DNA of 64,000 nt from positions 145,800-209,799 of the forward strand of contig JANVCC010000077.1 in assembly GCA_025345505.1 (NCBI GenBank), written 5' to 3'. The notes beneath the pieces are model-generated. The model saw nothing but the letters and a program-made list of their open reading frames with translations, had not been told where the DNA came from and did no database searches. A program made the translations under genes and the position numbers. The stretch comes from Todiramphus chloris collaris. Taxonomy: Eukaryota > Chordata > Aves > Coraciiformes > Alcedinidae. Shown piece after piece: positions 54,367 to 64,000 of the stretch (its first letter is position 1; the number at the start of each line of letters is the position of its first letter).

Positions 54367-57300
54367 GTCTTCCTACAGCCCCAGAGGGTGTTGAACTCCA
54401 TTATCAGCAGCTCGCCTACTCTGGCTGTTGGAGTATTCAACTTCCCAGACTAAAAAAAAAATCTGTTAGTGCTGGTTATTTGTATAAGATATGAATCTGA
54501 ATAAACATATGTGCAGACAATTGTAGGGAAAGGATGAAAACCTCTTATCAGAGGTTTTATCCCAGATTATTTCCTTCTGCGGCCACTCCAGAGCCCATGA
54601 ATGAGGCTGGCTGTTTTCATGTTAGAGCTCTCAAGCTTTAAGGGCTCTCTGTGTCCAATTAAACAGTAGCATATCTCTTGAATATTAACACATTAAAAGC
54701 AATATACTTCCAGCAAAGAAATCTGATCCTAATTGGCCCTGGAATATTTTATTTTCCAAACAGAGCTGTGAGCCGTTAAGCTTCCTTTTTTAAGACTAAG
54801 CAAACATTACATTCTTAGGGGAGAGTCAGCCCAAGGAATGGAGAAAAATAGACTCTCAGACCATACCTGTCAATCTTCTATTTTCCAGTGTTTTGCCCAG
54901 AAACAAGCACAGGAACTAATTGACTTCTATCCCCTTCTGTCTTTTTTTTTTTCCATTTAACATAGTGACTCAAATTAAAACAAAGATAAAATTCCAGGGG
55001 AAGCTGGCATTAATCAGGGTTTGGATTAAATTAAATTAAGTGCTTTTTATTGAACTCAGCAGTATTAGTTATTAAAACCAGAAGGCCTTTCTCAACTAGT
55101 GTAAAAAAGCAAACAATGACTCATACTGTGGCATAGATTTTATTGGGAAATTAAAATGCTCATTTTTTTCCTATTCTTTCCTTTTTTCCCCCCTTTTTTT
55201 TTTCTTTCTAACTTCAGACAAACACATGTAAACAACTGCTGGTAAGCCTGTGCTCACAGACCCCTTATCCCCCAGCCACAGTGTTGTTGCTGGCTGTGGG
55301 GTTGGCTCTGCCCATGGTGATGCCTGATGGTGGCAGAGTAAAATTGCTTATGCAGAAATGGTACTTCTGCAGGTGTCCTGTGCCTTTGATGTCACTGTGA
55401 CTTGTAATTGATATAAGAACCAGTCCTGCATGGTGAATGCCTACTTCTGAGCTGGCACAGGGCAGAGCTCAAGACTCTAGGCATCATTTAATGGCAAGCA
55501 AGCCTTAACAAGGGCTTTTCAAAGGCAGAAGAAGGATGCCTGTCCTCACTTTTCAGCATCTTTCCCACCCACCGTTAGCCATACTCTCACTCTCCTTTGT
55601 TGCATGATGCTTTTTCTTCTGGAGCCTGTCCAGTCATCCCTTCTGAGCCTGCAATCAGGGGTATGAATACCCTATTTATGGCATGCAATGCCAAGTCCAG
55701 TTATTAACCCTTGAGAGAGGGAATAATCTGATTTTCAAATCCATGGGGTGGTGATTTCCCTGGGACCACCTGCTCTGCTCTCAGGAAGGACAGAGATGTG
55801 GCTGAGCTGACACTGTGGCACAGCAGCAGACCAGGAGAAGCTGTGCTGCTGTGTGGTTCTGGGGAATGGGGACCATGCTGAAGCCTGGCTGGCGCTGCTG
55901 AGCATGTGAAAGAGGCCTTTACAAAAGCATCCATGAATGTGGGACTTCTGTGTAGCTGGGGTAGGAAAACTTTTGAGAGCATGTAGATAATGTGATCTCT
56001 GCACCAGAACAGCCATCTTCAACAGTCCACAGAGGATGGGTTATGTCCTAGCAGAAGAGAGCACAACAAGCACAGTGCCTCTTGTCTAAGGCAGGAGACC
56101 CAGGTAATAATAAGCTGGTTATTTTGACTTCAATAATGAGGAAGATACTCGAGCAAATTATGAACCAATTTATAAAACAATTCTGTATTACTAAGATGAC
56201 AAGAAACATTGGTCTAACCTAGACCAATCAAGAAAATATTTGTTTTCTTTTTGACATCCATTGATCTGAGAAGGTAATAGTAGCTGTGATGTATTTTGAC
56301 TGTGAGGTAGTATTTGTCTCAAAAGCAAAACAAGGACATTTGGTTTAGATGAAATCATTACAAAGTAGGTGAAAAAAAAAAATATTCAAAGAATAACTAT
56401 GGCTAGTTTTCTGTCAAACTGGGAAGAGAATTCAGGTAGAAAGCCTTAAGGGCCAAGTCTATTGTTACTCAATAGTTTCATTAACTTTTTTATTCCTTCT
56501 GTTCAGATTCAATTTAGAGGGGTTTCAGACAAGTGCATTTCCTTGTTGATTCCCTGTGGCATGTGTTTGTGAATGAAGACAGCAGAGAACAAGGGAGATC
56601 AGTGGGTGAGGGTGTGCAGCTCTCCCCACCATCAGGATAAGGGTGATGTGAGATGCTGTAGTTAGTGACCTGGACAGTTTTAACCCCTCCTTTCTCTGCC
56701 CAACGCAGGTATAATGTAGGGAAAGGGCTTGGAGATGAAGGAAACAGCATAAATGGAGCGCTCTTGACCAGCCAGCTCAAACTGCTTTACAGATAGTACA
56801 AAAGTTTTGAATTCAAGGCAGCTGGACTGAAGCACTGGAAAATATGGCTATAGTTTGATTGAAAAAAAATATCTATTTCCCTTAAGTGTTGCGGAGGTTT
56901 ATGTTTCCAGTGCAGTGGCACTTTGTAAGATGTTGTGATATGGCTGATGCAGAAGCACACCCGGGAGAGTGAGGGGCAGCTACAAGCTTTTGTGGGCAGT
57001 GCCTGGTATTTTTTTTCATTATTATTTTGGGCTATTCATGGCCAGTTCAAATAGGAAAGGCTTTTAGCTAAGCAAGGACTAGAGAGAGGAGGCTTGCTAC
57101 ATCCCGCTGTCAGGGAGGGCGCCTGTTGAAAAGCCATCTCTGTGTATCTGCCTGCTCCAAGGTGGTGTGTGCTTGTGTGTCCTGAGTGTGTACATGAAGG
57201 AGGAGAATGTTTAAGAATCTGCGCAGCATAGGAACGTGGGGCACCTTGCGTCTGGATTTCGTTTGAGGGAATTAAGAGCTGATCCTTAGCTGGAATATGA

Positions 57301-60029
57301 ATCAGATCTGGTTGTGTCTGTGTTGACTAAAAGAGGTTGTGTGGTGTGCATGAGCTGGAGCTCAGTCTAATGTGGAAAAGTTTGATCCAGAGCTCTGTTT
57401 AATTTAATACTTGACTATTCTACCTATTTTAGTTCTGACTCAAAGTTCACTGTTCTTTCTCGTCGGCAGTTGTTTGTATTAGCAAAGGACATGTGTGCAA
57501 CCAGAGGAGAAGGACATTCATGTACCCAGACCTCAGCGAGTCCAGCAGAAATTCGTTACTGGGCTCTCTCATTTTGTCTCTGTTGCTAGAAGGACTGGAA
57601 GAGCTTTCCCTTCACTCTGCTGCCACGATGGGGTGGGGTATTAATATCCTGCCGCATCCCTTGAAGTCTCTGAATGCATAGTAATCCATAGTTTTACAAG
57701 GTTTTAAACTCCTAATGTATCTTCAGATATTTTACATGCTTCAGTAAGTCTATTGTGCTATATTAAATATGCATTAAGGAAAAGTGCCATGATTAGTTTT
57801 AGTGCCTCCTGATATCTAAATAAACACTGACTGAATTAGAATATCTATATCAAAGCAAAAATTTTTGGAGGAGTTCAAAGAAATACAATTTAATGCCCTT
57901 AATATCATTTCCTTTAATGGGAACCCCCCTCTCATTACGATCATTCTTGGGTTTTGGTGGCCACTAATACAAAAACCTTGTCTGCTTCGCATAACACTGA
58001 ACAAAAATTCTTATTCAGAAATTCCTACTTAAAACTCACCACTTCTGGTTGAACCAAAACAGATTTTAATAAAATTTTCTATTCCTGCCTTAACAAGATA
58101 ACGTGATGGAGAATCCTCCAAAATGTAGATAAATTGTTCCAATGATTAACTGCCTTCACTGTATGTATGTATAAAAAGGAGGCTTATTTCTAGTACATAC
58201 ATTTGTCTTGCTTCATTCTGTCTCTAAAAATTGCCCTGGCTTTGATAAATTAGAGTGTAACTTATAATTAAAAAAAAATAGAATCTTTTTAACGTTTTCT
58301 GGTGCTTAAGAGGTGATTGACGTTCTATCTGTCACTAAAATAAATTGAATAGCTTGAAGTTCTTTGGTATCTCACTGTGGAGTCATTATGCCAGCATTTC
58401 TAGGAGCACAGCCATCTTCCATTCATCTGCAAATTTCCTCTTGCTGTAGCCAAATTGAAAGCCCTCATTTCCTGCCCCAAGGAGGTCTAAGTGAATAAGA
58501 GAAAGTGAGACCTATTTTTTATTTTTTTTTTAAAGCTAAATATATAATCTATAACCTATCTTTTTAGTGGAACCCTGAAATTTTCCAGGGTGTTGTGGGT
58601 TGGGAATTAGACTCGTATATAGAAAATGTCAACCTCCAAGTGTTGGGCTTTGTGGGTTTGTGTCCCACAGAGCTCCCTTAGTGCTGCATTCATGTGGGTG
58701 TCAGGGGACCCCTGGCTGTGAAATGCACTCGTCCATGAGGCTTTACATGCCCTGGTAGGCTAAATCCATTTTCGGACGTTTGAGAAGTGGATTGGAACTT
58801 GCCTCTTTAGCAGCCTGATCCCTCGGGAAGGTTTGGTGGTAAAAAACCTGAGGCTGGAAAATGAGCAGGGGGCAAGCAGGTGGTGAGAGGAAGGGGCTTG
58901 TGCAGTGCTCAGAGCAGTCTGGATTAAAATAATAAGAATAATAAAGTGTCCAGTTATAAAATTACACCTTTCCTTAGCCTGCACATTTCCCCATCCAACC
59001 CCCAAATTTTCTGCCACTCCCGTATTTGTGTTGTTTTTGTTGTTGTGGTTGGTTTAGGTTTTTTTTTCCTTTCTAAAAACAGTATTAACCTTAGTAATAC
59101 AACCCTCTTAGAGGCAACACTGTGACAGGCTCTCCAGGGAGACACCCTGGGAAGCAGAGAAGGTGTTTCTCAGGATAAGCACCCTGGTCCTAATTTCATC
59201 ATCTGTGGTACTGTGTCTAGGCTTCATAGCTGTATGAATCATGATGACAGAATATACTTTGTACCAAGTAACATAAGATTTGTGCTGGAAGTGGACAGGG
59301 ACTTGAACTGATGCATTGCTCAGCTACTTGTGGTTTGGGTTTTATTATGCTGAAGGATTTCCAGTGTGGCTGTAGGCACAGTCCTCAACCTTTCTAGCAC
59401 CCACAGCAAAATCCTTCTGAACCCTCAAAAGACCAGCCTGTTTCACAGTACCATCCTCCCCTTCTCCACTGTCATCCATTAATTATAAGTTGCACTATAA
59501 ATCCTTGTAACAGGGACCTTTTTCCAAAGAATCTCCTAAAGCAATAATGAGGGTGACAGCAAGTCTCGTCTGGTTGTTGACCTTCATCCTTCCCTCCTCC
59601 TGGGGACTGCTGTTCCCTCCCTCAGAGGGGTCTCCTGCATCTCTCACCTTCAATAGAAGAACCTGGACAGGAGGGTTATGAAAGTGTCAGTGCATCACTG
59701 GCAGCTCGGTGCTTGTTGCTGCTGGTGGATTTCCTCTCATTCGTCCTGGAGCCCAGGGAGTCCATCCAGCTTTGTGGTATCCTCAGTGCCCTTCTGGGAA
59801 GGAGCTCCTCTGCTTGTTTACATAAGGTAGGAGGGAGGCTGGCACTGGCTGTGTAAGTTGGTATTTCCACCTTATGATTTCCTGGTGCTGGTGCCTCATT
59901 TGTTGGGTGAGAAGCAGTGACCGAAGCTCCCCTGTCCTGCCTGACTCTACAAGCCCCTATCATTGCACCTCTGTTGCTGATGCTGTGGCTGGAGGCATTC
60001 CTTTGGCTCATCCCATGTAGAACAAGGCT

Positions 60030-60290
60030 CTGTTGTGGGAACCTTCTTAATCTGCTTCATGCATGTGCCAAGATTTAATTTAGCTTTTCTGCTGTATCCT
60101 TATCTTTTTGCCTCAGCCATCTACTGTCTCTACAGACTCTGTCAGATTTCTTCCTTTTGATGTGTTTGAAAAAAAGCTTTTATTAGTTTTTAAGGCTTTA
60201 GTAAGTTGTTTCTTAAAATCTTTTTGACTTGCTTTATTCTGCTCTTTAATTTGCCAGTTTATGCATTATCTGTGTGTAATGTTTTTTTGG
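60030..60290 (-). mobile_element. Ancient CR1/L3-like LINE fragment (antisense)
   Basis: GCTTTATTCTGCTCTTTAAT (60231) and TTTGCCAGTTTATGCATTAT (60250) preceded by TTTTAAGGCTTTAGTAAGTT (60188) recall the antisense of old CR1/L3 elements. It is short and diverged. Confidence 0.45.
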
Positions 60291-60320
60291 CAGAGGGGCA
60301 GGAGGAGGGGTTGTATTGGT

Positions 60321-60431
60321 TTTTCTTTGGTTTTGGGGTGGTTTTTTTTTTTGTGTTTGTTTTTTGGTGTGTTTTTTAATTTTTTTTGTGTGTCTGGTTT
60401 GTTTGTTTGTTTGTTTAGTTTTGTTTTTTAG
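60321..60431. repeat. T/G-rich low-complexity tract with GTTT repeats
   Basis: Runs of T are interrupted by G, ending in five GTTT units (60397-60416). It directly follows the CR1/L3-like relic. Confidence 0.85.
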
Positions 60432-63400
60432 ACAATCTGTGTGGAGCTGGAAGGAAAAAAAGACCCTTCCTTACCCTGCAGTAACGTGGTTTGGGGGGGT
60501 ATGTGTGTGTGTTTCCCATATAAAAGTCCCAGCCTGCCCTTCCTTCCCAGTAATCAAAGAGCCTGTATCAAGACATTGTTTCTGACTAGTGCTGTGGTGT
60601 CTCTTTCCCTTCCATCTTCAGCCCAGAACCCCAAGGGACCAGTGCAGTGCAGGAAAACATGCAATTAAAGCAGACCCCAGTGCCACTGCAATGGGTGCAG
60701 AAACGCCTCCTGAGTGTAGTGTTGTACTCTGCCATAGCCACAGCCTTCGCCTGCTTTCTGCCTGCTGAACACCAGCCAGGAGGGTCATTTAGTGTGGCAT
60801 CAGCATGTAGAGCTCACTCCACAGACAGACCCTCAGTTGTTGTTTCTGTTGAGCTGGACAGATCATCTGGGTGTTCCTCTGATGCTGTTAGAGGCACATG
60901 AACCTTTTGGGAAGCCTCTTTGGAAAAAAAAAAACCGGTAGTGGGCACCAGGTACACTGCTACCATGCAGCCAGAAGGTGCTGGGCTGCTGTGGCTCCAG
61001 AAGTGTTACCCCACAGTGTCCTGCTGACCCTCCTGTCAGTGCAGGAGCACACACACTCCTGGTTGAGAACAAGCAGTGCTGCTGTCACTCCACAAATCCA
61101 CTGCAGCCATGGGATGGCAGCTTCCTGAGGTGGCTGTAGCAGAAGATCAGTGGGATCCTCTTGCTTGTGAGCATGATGCAGCCAGCCTTCAGTGGGACTG
61201 ACCTTGTCTCTCTCCCATGCCTGGCCTCTGATGTCCTCCTTGCTTTGATTTATCTTCTCTCAGCCCAGGACTGTCTAGCTACAGGGTTTAACCTTCTGCT
61301 ACATCAGCATAGGGATGCCTCCATCACCAAGGAGGTGGTGCCTGGTTTAGGTCATATCCATGCCCTTTTGTATTCTTAGCCTGTAATCGGGGCATCAGGG
61401 GATCTCACTTCAACAGAAGCCCACCCCTCAGCCAGTTGTGCTCATGAGCCCATTGCTCCAAGCACCAGCCTTTGTTTAATTTCCTGGTGTATGGTTTCTT
61501 GATATTTAAGTACATACTGCTAATTACTAATATGTAAGTACATCTCCTCTTTCCTTTCAAAGATAATTATTTTGCCATTTCCTCAGCCCTCTTGGAATGA
61601 ACTGCTGCTGATTTCTGGATTCATGCATGACATTTGATTACCTTTTCATAGGCATATCTTACTTAAGTGTGTTATTAATGGCCATAAAATTACCCAGCTC
61701 TGAAATAAAATAAAAATGCAATAAAAACTTTAGCTTCCGTGAACTCCCAAGAGGCAAATCCCAGAGAGGGGCAGTGTGTCACGTAGCTATGGGTTCCCCC
61801 TGGACAATCATGTCCCAAACCCCACAAACAGCCACAGCCACTGCTTTCAAAAGCTTCCGAGTAAGTTACCTCATGCATTTGGGCTGCTCACATTGCCTTT
61901 GTAGCAGGAAAGTACATGTGTTTTTCTTCGTGTTGGACTTGTTATTACCCTGAGCAGCAGAAAAAAAAACCCAAAACAACCTGGTAGTTCTTCCAGATAG
62001 ATTTTGCTGTTAGCGATGCTCCTGCAGTCCCTCTGTCCTTGTTCAAGAGCACTGCAAAGCTGAGCTCATGCTAAGTGAATTATCCGACTTCAAAGCCAGC
62101 TGCTTTGCAGCAGCAGAGCTGGTGGATGGTGTTTTTATTAGTGTTTGCATCCCATTTAAGCTGCTTTAAAATGGAGGATTTAAGTTCCAGAAACATGAGG
62201 TTTAAGGGGTCTGTGCTTTGCAGAAATGCTGGCTGGGACCTTGTGGGGTAGATCCATGCTGGTGGCTTTCCATAGGCTTGGAGCAGCAGCATGTGCTTTG
62301 GCACACCATGACATCAACGCTGTCTCTTGCCTACCTGAACAGCTCTGAGGCTTGGGGGGGGAGGGGGGTGCCTGGGGATGGGGACCCCTGCATGGTACAT
62401 GTTCCCTGAAGAGGCTTCCTAACAGAAGAATGCCTCTAATGCTGTAATGCAGTGCCAGCAGCTTCGGTGCCATTTGGTTTTGTGCTGTTTAAATTGTCAG
62501 CTCTCGACATGGGAACACAGTTCTCTAGTAGCCCCCTCCAGTGCCTGATTCCCACTGATAGAGTCTATATGAACAGAAAGTTAAATGCAGCCCACGTTAA
62601 GCCTTGAACTTGAGCTCCCATGGGTTTCTGTCCTTGGGATTTGTCTCACTGAATGAACAGTGTGATGGAAGAAATGAGAATAGCACTAGGTGTTTTGGTG
62701 TGTCCTCACTTTGGCTTGTTGCAGGTAAAGACAAATGGACTGCATGCACCCTGGGGATTTAGCTGCCACAGTGCATCTCTCATTTCTTCAGACGTGCAGA
62801 CTTTGGCTTGCTCAGTATTTGAGTGCCAGTGTGAAACTAACTGGAGGTGGACATGGAATTTTATATGCGTAGAAATAAACTGGGCATCACATGCAAAAGA
62901 CATTTCTTCCAGTGGCTTTTAGATGTGACAGTATTTGGGATAAAAATGATAGGAAGAGGACACTTGGGCTGTTGGTTCTAGTAATGGGCAGTGGTTGCTT
63001 GGTCATGTGATGTTGCTGTGGTTCTGCTGGGTAACAATGAGCATGTGAGGGGGTGTCATTCTGGGGAGAAAGTTTTCCTTTAACTTGATGGGTGACAGGC
63101 AGGTGCAAGTTTTTGGAAAGAATTTAGAGGGCAGAAAGATGGAGGTGTTCATACACCAGAAAGCCTGGGAGAAAATGAAGGGATATGGGAGGCTGCGTGC
63201 AATAAAAAAACCTTATGCTTAGGGAAAAGCAGTGCTTGCCCAGCTAGAGAAAGTGCATATATGGATACCTAGGAGCTAGCTGTATCACCCACCAGAAGTC
63301 CATCCCTCTCAGGATGCTGGTGCCTCCTGGTGTCTGAAGGAAGCTTCTCTTAAAGCAATGTAGAGACAGACGCCCTATATGCTTTGGCTGTCTGAAGGTC

Positions 63401-64000
63401 TCATTGTAATCTTGTTGCTTCTTTTAATTAAAGTCATGCTGGAAATTAAAATTGCTGTTCTATCCCTGCTGATGATCATGATTTTAAAATCACATCTTTG
63501 TGTCCCAGCTGCCTCCCTGTGCTGATGAGGGCTTTGTCGGGGACTCCAGGGGCTGCTCTATCCCTGACCCTTACACTCACTCTGAATAAAAGATGCACAT
63601 AAAACCAGCCTTGCATGTACATATATTTTTTTTTAATTATTATTATTTTTTTGCATGATGCTTGACCACTGTTTTGAAATGAGGAAGCTCTCTTTGCTTT
63701 GCTACTATGATTTTTGCACCTGTCTCTTGAGTGGCTTCTTTAGGAGGTCCGTGAGAATGTCTAAAAGTTTTTGTGTTGGTGATGAGCTCCTGGTGATCCC
63801 TGAATCTTAGACACACTCTCTGCTGTCACTTTATTTATTAAGTAGCTCAAGTTAACCTTCCCAGAGAAGCTGTTTCTCATAACCTGCCATTCATGTTACT
63901 TGGCCAATAGCTAACTCCTGGAGGAGTGGCCCGAGTTGGAAAATGCCATGAAATAAAAGATGCACAGAAATGACAGTAACCCAACAGCACTCTGGGTGTA

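Larger units (their letters stand above)
27004..64000 (+). other. HPSE2: HPSE2 intron 3 (partial, at least 37 kb)
   Basis: From the exon 3 donor to the right edge I find no further HPSE2 exon; the expected exon 4 peptide (LDKLYNFADCSG-like) is absent from all frames. HPSE2 is known for very long introns, so this is expected. The intron is mostly unique sequence with scattered short open frames that I consider chance. Recognisable contents are listed separately: old CR1-like and MIR-like relics, microsatellites, a CpG-bearing patch at 42.43-42.68 kb and an AT-rich, possibly conserved stretch at 54.54-55.15 kb. The parts 37.2-42.4, 43.5-46.8, 47-53.6, 55.2-60.0 and 60.5-64.0 kb hold nothing I can name. 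Confidence 0.85.

Overview
This window is vertebrate nuclear DNA, most likely from a bird. Three observations support this. The intron/exon structure is typical of vertebrates. One clear 5'-truncated chicken-repeat-1 (CR1) LINE lies at about 24.02-24.35 kb, along with several much older CR1-like and MIR-like relics. GC-rich, CpG-dense gene starts sit in a CpG-poor background, and no Alu- or L1-type repeats are visible. The species cannot be fixed from the sequence alone.

Only two protein-coding genes can be supported, arranged head to head. On the minus strand, 2821-1300 is the large first coding exon of CNNM1 (cyclin M1, a magnesium-homeostasis membrane protein); the rest of that gene runs off the left edge. 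On the plus strand are the first three coding exons of HPSE2 (heparanase-2): 14085-14344, 15362-15519 and 26842-27003. HPSE2 intron 3 then fills everything from 27004 to the right edge. The exon phases fit together (260 + 158 + 162 nt) and all six splice sites used have GT or AG. The same divergent CNNM1/HPSE2 neighbourhood is known from the human 10q24 region, so this is conserved synteny.

Layout: 1-1299 is CNNM1 intron 1. 1310-3290 is the CNNM1 CpG island, containing exon 1, a CACGG pentamer repeat and two CACGTG boxes. 3291-11880 is ordinary intergenic DNA with homopolymers and simple repeats. 11880-16280 is a long HPSE2 CpG island covering its promoter and exons 1-2. 15520-26841 is HPSE2 intron 2, with an internal CpG island (23.28-23.75 kb), a CR1 copy, old repeat debris and an 87-bp tandem duplication. 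27004-64000 is intron 3, mostly unique AT-rich sequence with ancient CR1-like fossils (33.4-36.7 kb and 60.0-60.3 kb), MIR-like SINE relics and microsatellites.

The two genes do not act in one pathway: CNNM1 is a membrane protein linked to Mg2+ handling, and HPSE2 is a secreted heparan-sulfate-binding protein. Their shared interest is the divergent regulatory region. I found no clearly new biological system. The most useful leads are the intronic CpG island, which could be an alternative HPSE2 promoter, a possible extra glycosylation site in exon 3, the in-frame open CNNM1 leader, and several candidate regulatory elements.
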